A stretch of DNA of 64,000 nt from Wolbachia endosymbiont of Armadillidium arcangelii. Lineage in GTDB: Bacteria > Pseudomonadota > Alphaproteobacteria > Rickettsiales > Anaplasmataceae. The stretch is from assembly GCF_040207875.1 (NCBI RefSeq), contig NZ_CP157942.1:1364001-1428000 (forward strand). The letters run 5' to 3'. Position 1 is the first letter of the stretch, and every line of letters begins with the position of its first letter. The notes under the pieces were generated by a model, which made no database searches, was not told where the DNA came from, and worked only from the letters and a program-made list of their open reading frames with translations. Of the stretch, positions 18,140-27,201 are shown piece after piece. The position numbers and the translations under genes are program-made.

Positions 18140-19323
18140 ATGAATTTAGCAATCCACTATTATCCTACTCGAAGCCTAGTTGAATATGAGCGTAATCCAC
18201 GTAAAAATGACGATGTGGTCAACAAAATGTGTGCTTCAATCAGGGAATTTGGCTTTCGTATACCAATAGTTGCAAAAAGCGATGGCACTGTGGTTGATGG
18301 TCATTTAAGACTTAAAGCAGCAAGAAAACTCGGTATGGAGAGTATTCCAGTGGTCTTAAGTGATAATCTAAATGAACCACAAACCAAAGCTTTTCGATTA
18401 CTGGCAAATCAATCAGCTAACTGGGCAAAGTGGGATGATGATCTTTTAAAGGTAGAAATTCAAGAGTTAGAAGATTTGCAGTTTGATCTTAAAATGACTG
18501 GATTTGAATTGGAAAAAGTTCAAAACTTTCTTGATGATTTAGATGGTGAAAAAGAAGATCTTTCTGACTTAGTTGTTGATGACAAAAAAGTAGAAATAAC
18601 AAAACCAGGTGATCTTTGGATTTTAGGTGATCATAGAATCTATTGTGGTGATAGCTCTGTAGTTGAATCATTTAAAGCAGTATTAGATGATAAAATGGCA
18701 GACATTACTGTTTGTGATCCTCCATATAACGTTGATTATGGTAGTAGCTAAGACAAAAAGATATTAAACAAGGTGAAAAGTATGAGCTTTTTCTCTATGG
18801 CATCTGTTCCCATATTTTAGCATATACAAAAGGTGCAATTTACATCTGCATATCATCATCAGAGTTTTCAACGTTGCAAAAAGTATTTGAGGAGGCAGGA
18901 GGAAAATGGTCAACATTTATCATTTGGGCAAAGAATCATTTTACGCTAGGCAGATCTGATTATCAAAGACAATACGAAGCAATGCTCTATGGATGGAAAA
19001 GGGGCAATAAACGTGAGTGGCATGGAGAAAGTGACCTCTGGTTTTATGATAAATAACTCACTGCACCCAACAATGAAGCCAGTAGAGCTAATGGAGAGAG
19101 CAATAGTAAACAGCAGCAGATCAGGAGACATAGTACTTGATCCATTTAGCGGTTCTGGAAGTACACTGATTGCATGTGAGAGAACAGGAAGAATTTGTAG
19201 GACAATAGAGCTAAATTTGTAGATGTAACCATAAAACGTTGGCAAATATACACAGGTAGGAAGGCAATTCTTTCTGGTACTGACAAAACTTTTGCACAAA
19301 TTCAAGAAGAAAAACAGCAATAA
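18140..19323 (+). pseudogene. ParB-like / DNA methyltransferase fusion, broken
   Basis: The N-terminal 110 residues are a ParB-like module ('VEYERNPRKND', 'VVDGHLRLKAARKLGM'). A beta-class DNA amino-methyltransferase follows, with motif IV 'DPPYNVDYG' (about 194-202) and, downstream, motif I 'LDPFSGSGSTLIACE'. The reading is broken at about 18750 (stop), 19055 and 19220. The last piece ('VDVTIKRWQIYTGRKA') ends at 19323. This fusion is typical of WO-type prophages. The three frame breaks make it inactive. Confidence 0.85.
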
Positions 19324-19336
19324 AGGGGCAAAAAAA

Positions 19337-19809
19337 GTGGAAAAGATCACACAAACAGAATGGGCAAGAGAGATAGGAGTTTCAAAGTAATATGTCTGTT
19401 ATTTAGTAAAAAAGGAATAATTGAGTTGGAGAATGGTTTGGTAAATAGAGAACAAGCAAATGAAGCGGTGGCAGCAATACGAGATCCAAGTCAGCCACTG
19501 AGGAGGAAAAATCCAGAAAACACAACTAATCTTTCTACAATGTTGCTAAAAACTCGAATAAAAAATGAAATGGAACGAGGTAAACTTCTTGAGGCAAAAG
19601 CTAAAGCTGAGATAGGAGAACTTGTAGCAGTAGAAGAAGTAAAGCGCGATGCATTTAATGTAGCAAGGGTTGTCCGTAATAATTTGCTTAATATTCCAAA
19701 TAGAGTTTCAGCACTACTTGCATCACTGAGTGACACTGAAAAGATTCATATGGCGCTAACTGAAGAGATTACAAACTCACTTGAAGAATTATCTAATATT
19801 AAGTTTTAA
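19337..19809 (+). pseudogene. Phage small terminase-like (Nu1-type) protein, N-terminus damaged
   Basis: Likely the DNA-recognition subunit of the packaging terminase. A GTG at 19337 begins a helix-turn-helix ('TQTEWAREIGVSK') that is interrupted by TAA at 19388-19390 and a one-base shift in the A-run near 19415. The downstream frame (to 19809) is intact: 'LRRKNPENTTNLSTMLLKTRIKNEMERGKLLEAKAKAEIGEL' is a coiled region, then 'RVVRNNLLNIPNRVSALLA'. It is placed between the methylase and the ankyrin gene, upstream of the large terminase. Confidence 0.65.
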
Positions 19810-19812
19810 ATA

Positions 19813-21241
19813 ATGTCTGCTAACTTAAGTTTAGAATTAATAAAGTGTCTTATTAATCAACAAGGAGTGGATGTAAATGTTAGAGGATTAAATGGGAAAA
19901 CTCCACTACATTATGCAGTAGAAATTAACGAGCTTAGTATGATTGCTCTCTTGCTAAATAGGAAAAATATTAATCCACTAATTACTGATGATGATGGTAA
20001 AAGTGCCCTGGATTGTGCAAGAGAAGAAATATTATAAGCATTAATCAATCACAAATACGGATCAGAGGAAGATAGCTTACTGCACTTAGCTGCGATGTTG
20101 AATGAAGCAAATGCTGTAAGGTTTTTACTCAACAAAGGGGTTAATGTTAATGAGCAGAATGCTTTACTACATACACCGTTACACTTAGCATCAGGAGCTG
20201 AGCATGAAGAAATAGTAGAAATTTTAATTAGAGAAGGAAACGCGGATAAGGATGTTCTTGACGTGAGAAATCATGCAGCAATGCATTATGCAGTAAACAA
20301 CAAGAAGCTAGAAGTAGTAAAATTACTTTCAAATCTTGGTGCAAATGTTAACATAGCTGGTAGCGGCAGAAATGCAATGAAATTATCTTCTTTGCATGTA
20401 GCTATAAGTAGTAGTAATTATGACGAAAAAGACTTATGTTTAGATATTGTAAGATGCTTAATAAATGTTCCTAATGCTGGAGTTAATTTACAAGACTATG
20501 AAAATAAAACACCACTACATTACGCTGAAAGACTTAAAACAGTAGAAGTATTACTAACCCGAGAAGACATAGATCCTTTGATTAAAGATGATAATGGCAA
20601 GACACCATTTTGTTATGCGAAAGAAGAGAAAAAATCTGAAATAGTAAAAGCTTTAATAAGTAATAGGTATGGAGTAGAGAAGAACAGTTTACTTCATTTA
20701 GCTGCAAAAAAAAGGATACGAGGAGTTCCTAGAAGCGATTTTGGAAGAGGGAGTTGAAGTAGATATTTTAAACAATAAAGGAGAATCAGTGATATATCTT
20801 GCGGCAATAAATAGGCATTTTAATATAGTAAAATTACTGCTAAAGAAAGGAGCAGATGCTACAGATGTTTTTCAGTACGCAATAACAACAAATAACGTAA
20901 AACTGATAAAGTTACTAAGCAAAGAAAAGGATATAGTTTTATTTGGAAAAAATGACAACTTTCCGACATTTCATTTATTGAGCAACAAGTATTTTGAAGA
21001 AAGAAAAATAGCAGATAAAAAAATAAAGAAATATAGCAGTATTATCTGTGTTTCTATAACAGTATGCGCAATAGCAATAGTAGGAATTTACCCTAACATT
21101 ATAGCTGTGGTAATGGTGGGAATAGTTGCGCTTATAGCTGCAATAGCAATGAGTAATTTAATTCAAAAGTATATAGAAGAAGCGCTTGAAAAAAAATGTT
21201 TACTGAACTTGAAAGTGAGAAAACAAGTAGTCCTAATTTAA
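19813..21241 (+). pseudogene. Ankyrin-repeat protein with C-terminal membrane segments, broken
   Basis: About nine ankyrin repeats ('GKTPLHYAVEINELSMIALLL', 'LHTPLHLASGAEHEEIVEILI', 'NKTPLHYAERLKTVEVLL' and others) are followed by two hydrophobic stretches near the C-terminus ('ICVSITVCAIAIVGIYPNI', 'VVMVGIVALIAAIAM'). A TAA at 20035-20037 lies inside the repeats in the same frame, and a +1 shift in an A-run at about 20706-20715 separates the last repeats. Ankyrin proteins of prophage origin in Wolbachia are candidate secreted effectors. This copy begins 3 bases after the small terminase stop and sits in front of the large terminase. Confidence 0.85.
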
Positions 21242-21276
21242 GTGATGTTATCTAATGATGGTGAAGAGCTAGTGAT

Positions 21277-21825
21277 ATGATATACGCCACATCTTTTTCT
21301 GAAGGTTTAAGACCAGATTCGTCGCTTAAAGTGTCAGAGTGGGCAAATGAGTATCGAGTTTTAGCAGCAACTGCAGCATCAGAGCCAGGAAAATGGAGAA
21401 CGGAAAGAACTCCTTATTTAAAAGAAATCATGATCTCCGTCCTCACCAGCAGAAAAAGTAGTATTCATGAAAGGAGCGCAGATTGGAGGAACAGAAGCAG
21501 GAAATAATTGGATAGGCTATATTATCGATCAAACACCAGGTCCAATGCTGGTAGTACAGCCAACAGTTGAAATGGGAAAGCGTTGGTCAAAAGGAAGATT
21601 TGCGCCGTTAATAGAGAGTACGCCATGTTTAAAGAGTAAAGTAAAAGACCCAAGGTCAAGAGACTCAGGCAATACTGTACAAAGTAAGGAATTTCCAGGT
21701 GGAATAGTAGTAATAACCGGAGCAAATAGCAGTGTAGCACTGAGATCTATGCCAGTAAAATATCTCTTTCTTGATGAAATAGATGCCTATCCAGGAGATT
21801 CAGGAGGTGAAGGAGATCCAGTACT
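21277..21825 (+). pseudogene. Phage terminase large subunit (GpA-type), truncated
   Basis: The ATPase motor of phage DNA packaging. The N-terminal piece (21277-21450) reads 'LRPDSSLKVSEWANEYRVL'. After a frame break near 21435-21450 the second piece has Walker A 'KGAQIGGTE' and Walker B 'LFLDEIDAYP', then stops matching around 21825 ('GEGDPVLL'). The frame runs on to 21889 with unrelated residues. The nuclease half is missing, so a deletion joins terL to later phage sequence. Confidence 0.88.
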
Positions 21826-21896
21826 GCTCAGTTGTAATAGTTTAAACTTACATATGAAACGATTCCAGAACTCCAAAGTTATTGCGTAAGAGCTAA

Positions 21897-21989
21897 ATGT
21901 CCCTGACAGCCCTTCAATCAAAACTCGAAAAAGTAGAAAGTGTGGAGCAGCCAGTCTTTTCTGAATCCAACACGAAAGGCTATGTTTAA
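21897..21989 (+). pseudogene. Possible gpW-like head-tail joining protein, 5' stub
   Basis: A 30-codon frame beginning 'MSLTALQSKLEKVE' starts 8 bases after the TerL-derived frame. In lambda-like and WO-type phages a short gpW-type gene follows terL, and the N-terminal helix would look like this. The match is only a dozen residues and the frame then ends abruptly, so this is tentative. The 160 bases to the next gene hold nothing I can name. Confidence 0.25.
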
Positions 21990-22152
21990 AAAGGAATAAA
22001 TATCAAGAAAGGAAAATAATTTCTTTAAAATGATCTTTTAATTATTAACTGAACTTTTCTAAATCCTCATGCTATTTCTCCTTGCTTTGAAAATACATCA
22101 ATTTTTTTTACCCCGCCAAAACCTTCTTTTTGTTTAATAATTTTAGTTGACT

Positions 22153-23622
22153 TTATGAACACACTACTATTTCTTTCGAATTTTGCAGCTGGTCTAAACT
22201 ATCAATTGGCCTCATAAGAGTAAACGGAGCATCTGATTCCTTTACTACACAATCTAATTGCTTAATAGTTTCACTTGACTCTATAGATACATTTCTTTCA
22301 AAATTTCCATCTTTTACAGCTTGTAGAATGCTTTTTCCTCCTAAAAGGCAATTTTCCCCTAAACTTGATTGACCTTTTAATTTGTCAAATTTTTCCTGGC
22401 TCTCTCCATCAAGCTTTACTTCTATTATATTACTATATTCAGCACTAGGACATAGATGAATACTAATCTTGCCTACTTCAGTGATAAAGGACATTTCAAT
22501 GCCACCTCCTAAGACATCTGTATAATTTCTTTTTCCTCCTACATTTTCAACTCTTACTATACTCTCTCCAATATGAAATATATGGTGTCTAAAACTTAAA
22601 TCTTTCACTTTTGGATTATTTATAACTTTTGCAGCCTCAACAGTGCTATCTTGCGAATATTTTATATAAAAATATCTATTATCCATCTCTGTGTGTAAAG
22701 CTTTGCCTTTGGCACTACTGTTTATAATACCTTCATATGCTACGCTTTTTAGCTTGTTATCGATTTCTTCACGTTCTGCAAAAATCTCATAACTGAACCC
22801 ATAAGTTGCATACAATAACCTATTGTTGTAAAAGGAACTGCATTTTACTCTTCCACCTTTTAATAGTAAATTATTCATGATATTGCGTATAACACCTATA
22901 TTTTTGTCATCTGATACACCTTCGTAGGTAGGAATACCTCTTATTCCCTTAGAAACTAAACTTGTTATAGTCTCACTATCGTCTGATAAATTCTCATAAG
23001 GTGGTAATCCCTTATGCTGTCGTATTCTATCAGGGATATTTCTTATTTCCTTAAAAATTAAACTTGTTATAGTATATCCATCATCATTACATTTTGAATT
23101 GAGCCTTATCCCTTTTTGCAAATATTTATTTGTTATGCATTCTATACGTTCTAAATCAGTGTTTGTAAAATTTTCATGCTTACCCCTATAGCCTTTTGCT
23201 ACTATATCTTTTAACTCTTTACGAAATTCATCAACTAGACTTTTCTCACTCTTAGTCAGTGGTAGATCTAGCTTAATTAAAGCAGAGTCTCTTGGACTAA
23301 TAGAGTAATGCCCATATCTTTTCCAGTATAAATCACTATCATCAGTTAAGCTATTATCAATTTCACTTTGATACGACAATGTATGTTTTACACATGTGTC
23401 AGCAATCTTCCCAGTTTCATGTCTCTGATCAAGGTCATAACATTCCGGACGATTACTTATTCCTTGGGCAAACAAACTATAATCATCTAAATCTGCTACG
23501 TCATTTTCAGAAGTTGGCTCTTCATCGCTATTACACTCAATTTTTGGCCATCCTGGCTCAGTACTTATTCCTCTCTTATGCTCTTGTTCGCTTACAACAT
23601 GTTTTATTAACTCTGTACCCAT
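22153..23622 (-). CDS. Large orphan protein next to the relic prophage
   Basis: I do not recognise this 489-residue protein. The start at 23622 is chosen because AGGGGGCAGT precedes the ATG; the frame is open 13 codons further (23661). It is hydrophilic, acidic toward the N-terminus ('CNSDEEPTSENDVADLDD'), has no signal peptide or membrane helix, and contains two related internal segments around 190-270: 'YTITSLIFKEIRNIPDRIRQHKGLP' and 'ETITSLVSKGIRGIPTYEGV', a short internal repeat. The C-terminal half looks like a beta-rich domain ('FHIGESIVRVENVGGKRNY', 'GGGIEMSFITEVGKISIHL'). It is intact amid broken phage genes, which suggests selection. It may belong to the host-interaction cargo that often flanks WO-type prophages, an inference from position only. 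Confidence 0.75.
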   Translation of the reverse strand: MGTELIKHVVSEQEHKRGISTEPGWPKIECNSDEEPTSENDVADLDDYSLFAQGISNRPECYDLDQRHETGKIADTCVKHTLSYQSEIDNSLTDDSDLYWKRYGHYSISPRDSALIKLDLPLTKSEKSLVDEFRKELKDIVAKGYRGKHENFTNTDLERIECITNKYLQKGIRLNSKCNDDGYTITSLIFKEIRNIPDRIRQHKGLPPYENLSDDSETITSLVSKGIRGIPTYEGVSDDKNIGVIRNIMNNLLLKGGRVKCSSFYNNRLLYATYGFSYEIFAEREEIDNKLKSVAYEGIINSSAKGKALHTEMDNRYFYIKYSQDSTVEAAKVINNPKVKDLSFRHHIFHIGESIVRVENVGGKRNYTDVLGGGIEMSFITEVGKISIHLCPSAEYSNIIEVKLDGESQEKFDKLKGQSSLGENCLLGGKSILQAVKDGNFERNVSIESSETIKQLDCVVKESDAPFTLMRPIDSLDQLQNSKEIVVCS

Positions 23623-23650
23623 ACTGCCCCCTAGCCTAGATAGATGATAT

Positions 23651-23678
23651 ATTATGTACAATATATAATATGAGTCAA
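23651..23678 (-). promoter_or_regulatory. Sigma-70-like promoter of the orphan gene
   Basis: On the minus strand TTGACT (23673-23678) and CATAAT (23651-23656) are separated by 16 bases, about 30 bases upstream of the chosen start at 23622. The same boxes with 18-base spacing precede the gene at 56809. Confidence 0.45.
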
Positions 23679-24010
23679 GTTAATTTTGACATAATATTTT
23701 TACTATTTTGCAATGTTTGAGTTTCTGTAGTAAGTTCAGGTGTTTACATAAACTTTCTTTTAACCTACCTGATAGAATAAACCTGCAATTATGACTTAGA
23801 GTGCTAAGTAGTACATATACCCAAAACTTATATTTTCTTTTCTTCCATTGAACTTGACACTTCCATAAACTTCACTAAAACTGACATCCTATTGCTGCAT
23901 GAATTTTCTTTATTTGCTTTCCTCCTGAGTAGCTGCGCAGTTAACACATGAGTAAAAATTAACAAGAAAAACTCTTGCCTACCAACTTAATAGAAAATAC
24001 CTCAATAGTT
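23679..24010. other. Intergenic stretch without a gene
   Basis: About 330 bases between the two large minus-strand genes. I see no open frame of note, tRNA or repeat. A Rho-independent terminator for the 24011-26713 gene is not obvious. Confidence 0.6.
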
Positions 24011-26713
24011 TTATCTATTCACCCCCGATTTGTGTACGTTTATATCACTCAGTCTTGAATCTGGCAGATGATCAGCTCGACCTACGGATTCTGAAGCTTC
24101 CATACTCATTTGACTGTATCCAGGCAAAGCCACTGCACCCTCTCCATACGATCTACCATAACTAGAATTAGAGTTTGGGTCATACTGGCTGCCACTGGAT
24201 CCCTGCAATGCACCATAACTATGAGAGGCTGCCGCTTGTGCATTAACATCTACACCTCCAAATAGGGCTCGCATTTTTTGTAGTGAATGCATAGCGGGAA
24301 GTAAAGGAGCCCACTCTCCATCACCTCCTACGCGAATAGGACCATGCTGACTTTCCAAAGATGGCTGTGATCTCGCACCCATTCTATTACTACAAGGATC
24401 TTGCCGAGCCATCCTACTCCCTCCATGCATCAAGTAAGGACCAGAATGTGTGCTTACGTTCTGTTGATAAGCAGGATTACTCGGACCTCCATGACTTAAG
24501 TCTTTAGAACCAGAAGCCACTGGATAAAATTGACGATTAGAATTTGGGTCCAGCCCACTATTACATTGATCTACAGGCTGCAAAATTTCCATATCATGAT
24601 CACTCAGACTACTTAACTGTTTCTCAACATCTTCATTACTAGGGAAAGATCCAGGATTTATATTACCAAATCTTCTAGAAAATGCAGTCATAGGAGTATC
24701 AGTAACCCTATCTTTACTTCCTGAATATTGCACGACTCCACCTTGGTTTACAGATTGCGAAGTCTCCCACGAATCAAATTGAAAAAGCGCAGGAGTTTCA
24801 GCAAGAGCTCTATCTTGATTTCTTAAGACTTCATATGGATCTGGAGTGTTTAAATTTTCACGATCCGCTCCATCAGCTTTAGATTTATGCATAATACCCT
24901 CATACGGTCCACCACGATCAGAAGAGACTGATACACCTGCTTGATGATAATGAGAGTTAGAGTTTGAGTTTGGGTCATACTGGCTGCCACTGGATCCTCG
25001 CAATGCACCATAACTATGAGAGGCTGCCGCACCTGCCGGACGATGTTGATAACTAGAAGAAGCCTCTGCGCTTCCTTGATAAGATTGGTAATGACTGTGC
25101 TGATTATCGACTTGACTTGCAGATCCTGAAGTTCCCATAGTCGCTTGACTAGGGTAAAGATTATACAGAGTCCTATTCTTAAGCTTATGAGCCGTTTTCT
25201 TCGTTACTTTACTAAGGTTAGAAGAGGCTTTTGAACCTTTTTGTGCATACTGACTAAAGTTAGAGTTTGGACCATGCTGGCTGCCACTGGATCCTCGCAA
25301 TGCACCATAACTATGAGAGGCTACCGCACCTGCCGGATGATGTTGATAAAGACTAAAATTTGAATTTGGCCTATTATCAGCTTGACCTACGGATTCTGAA
25401 GCTCTCGTACTCACTTGAGTATGACGAGGTAAAGCCATTGCACTTTCTCCATACGATTCACCAAAACCGGAAGAAGTTGCCACATTTGCCTGATAACATC
25501 GATGAGAAGTTCCTACACTTCCTTGATAAGGTACCATATTACCAATACCAACACTACGCAATCTTGAAATTGCACAATCACTAATACTATTCAGCTTTGC
25601 CTTTCCATCAAGAGAAGTATCACTAAAATAAGTAAGCATTTTAAGACTAGGGAGGTGCTCGTCTTCCTTACCATAAATTATGGATTCTATACCTATGTCA
25701 GAGATATCACAAGCAGCTAAATTAAGTTCTATAAGATTTGTCAAATTACCTTGAGCTAAAGCCTTTGCACCATCATCACCAATATCATTATGACTTAAAT
25801 TAAGTGAAAAAAGACCGCTAAGATTACCTCTAGCTAAGATTTGCACACCTTGCATTCCGATCTCAGAATTACTTAAAGTAAGATGCCTAAGATTTTTCAA
25901 ATTACCATTAGCTAAGGCAAAAGCGCCCCCATCACCAACCTCATTATCTCTTAAATGTAGCTCATCAAGCCTTGTCATCACACTTCTAGCTAACGCACTT
26001 ACACCTTCTGGACCGATCTGATTGCAACATAAAGCAAAATATTCAAGATTTATCAAATTACCATTAGCTAAGGCTCTCGCACCTCGATCACCAATATCAT
26101 TATTATTATCTAATTGAAGATGCTCAAGATTTACCAAATTACCTTTAGCTAAGGCTTCTACACCTTCATTACCAATATTATTATTATCTAAGATAAGTGA
26201 AGTAAGATTTATCAAATTACTTTTAGCTAAGGCTTCTACACCTTCATTACCAATACTACAATTATGTAAAATAAGCTCTGTAAGATTTGTCAAATTACCA
26301 CTAGCTAAGGCTTCTACACCTTCATTACCAATACTATTACTACTTAAAGTAAGTGAAGTAAGATTTGTCATACCATTAGCTAAGGCTCTCGCACCCATAT
26401 GACCAACTTTAAAATTGCACACATCGAGAATTTCAAGATTTGTCAAATTGCTATTAGCCAAGCACTCTAAAACCTTATGATGAGCAGGGGAACAATTTCT
26501 TAAATCAAGCTCTACAAGACTCGTCAAACTAGCTAAAGCTTCCATTTCTGAGAGAGTAATTTTTTTCCGTCTTACATCCCCTACTCCCTTCGCGTCTATA
26601 ACTAACTTTCGAATACCTGGATAATTTTTTTTTAAAGAATCTACTACTTCTCTGATATCAGCAAGACAATTTACTGTAAAAGCACCATCTTCTACACAAC
26701 CGTCAAAATCCAT
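24011..26713 (-). CDS. Leucine-rich-repeat protein with long low-complexity repeated tail
   Basis: A 900-residue protein. After a 60-residue lead, residues about 60-375 hold roughly eleven repeats of 24-25 residues in the ribonuclease-inhibitor style ('NEGVEALAKGNLTNLTELIL' type, with N at the turn), as in eukaryotic LRR receptors and bacterial effectors. Several neighbouring repeats are nearly identical in DNA (26100-26400). Residues about 390-900 form a Ser/Gly/Tyr/Asn/Gln-rich tail in which 'ASHSYGAL-GSSGSQ' blocks occur three times and 'ALP...ASESVG-AD' twice. There is no signal peptide. The start has a perfect GGAGGTG six bases ahead (26717-26723). Intact and long despite broken neighbours, it is a candidate secreted host-interaction protein; the host target is unknown. 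Confidence 0.85.
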   Translation of the reverse strand: MDFDGCVEDGAFTVNCLADIREVVDSLKKNYPGIRKLVIDAKGVGDVRRKKITLSEMEALASLTSLVELDLRNCSPAHHKVLECLANSNLTNLEILDVCNFKVGHMGARALANGMTNLTSLTLSSNSIGNEGVEALASGNLTNLTELILHNCSIGNEGVEALAKSNLINLTSLILDNNNIGNEGVEALAKGNLVNLEHLQLDNNNDIGDRGARALANGNLINLEYFALCCNQIGPEGVSALARSVMTRLDELHLRDNEVGDGGAFALANGNLKNLRHLTLSNSEIGMQGVQILARGNLSGLFSLNLSHNDIGDDGAKALAQGNLTNLIELNLAACDISDIGIESIIYGKEDEHLPSLKMLTYFSDTSLDGKAKLNSISDCAISRLRSVGIGNMVPYQGSVGTSHRCYQANVATSSGFGESYGESAMALPRHTQVSTRASESVGQADNRPNSNFSLYQHHPAGAVASHSYGALRGSSGSQHGPNSNFSQYAQKGSKASSNLSKVTKKTAHKLKNRTLYNLYPSQATMGTSGSASQVDNQHSHYQSYQGSAEASSSYQHRPAGAAASHSYGALRGSSGSQYDPNSNSNSHYHQAGVSVSSDRGGPYEGIMHKSKADGADRENLNTPDPYEVLRNQDRALAETPALFQFDSWETSQSVNQGGVVQYSGSKDRVTDTPMTAFSRRFGNINPGSFPSNEDVEKQLSSLSDHDMEILQPVDQCNSGLDPNSNRQFYPVASGSKDLSHGGPSNPAYQQNVSTHSGPYLMHGGSRMARQDPCSNRMGARSQPSLESQHGPIRVGGDGEWAPLLPAMHSLQKMRALFGGVDVNAQAAASHSYGALQGSSGSQYDPNSNSSYGRSYGEGAVALPGYSQMSMEASESVGRADHLPDSRLSDINVHKSGVNR

Positions 26714-27022
26714 TTCACCTCCAAATTAACTACTAAATACATTATACCGATTCTCACTATTAGCAGATCAAATAAGCAGCATTACTTATTATGCCTTACT
26801 ACACAACTAGATGCTAGTATATATTCTAATAAAATAATAATTCAATTAAAATATACTAGGAACTAGCAAAAAAGTCTAATCCTTTCTCAAGAATAATTTG
26901 ATAAAAGGAAGCTAAGCTTAAGGTATGAACCTCCCTAAGCTCACCCCTAACTTGATGCATACGTTTTTTTGAACACTTTTTTAGAATTTTTCATGGAACT
27001 TATACTTTCTTTTTTTCTACAC
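26714..27022. other. Intergenic stretch, likely promoter region of the LRR gene
   Basis: About 310 AT-rich bases between the LRR start and the gene fragment at 27023. Several TATAAT-like tracts occur, but no single promoter can be chosen with confidence, and no gene is seen. Confidence 0.4.
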
Positions 27023-27201
27023 TCACTTTTCTTTAACGTTGGCTTTCCAATTTCTAGTTTTAAACGCTTCCTTTTGTAAAGTAAGACCAATTTCTATACC
27101 ATGTGTAAAAAATAGCTTGTTGCTTATACCTACATCTTCTCTTCTTGCCACACTTTCCTGCGGACCAGAGTATGTGATAATTCTTGGCCTCCTACCAGAT
27201 C
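27023..27201 (-). pseudogene. 3' end of an unrecognised gene cut by IS4 copy A
   Basis: A minus-strand frame of 59 codons enters from the IS4 boundary at 27202 and stops at 27023-27025. It reads 'GRRPRIITYSGPQESVARR', 'ISNKLFFTHGIEIGLTLQ' and 'TRNWKANVKEK'. No start codon belongs to it. It looks coding (balanced composition, no stops), so I infer that IS4 copy A cut off the rest of the gene. I cannot name the family; a phage structural gene is possible from the location. Confidence 0.35.

Noticed and set aside
22153..26713. Cytoplasmic incompatibility factor pair (cif-like operon)
   Set aside because: The two genes are adjacent and prophage-linked, but neither shows recognisable CifA- or CifB-type features such as a PD-(D/E)XK pair or a Ulp1-type deubiquitinase motif, and 388 bases separate them.
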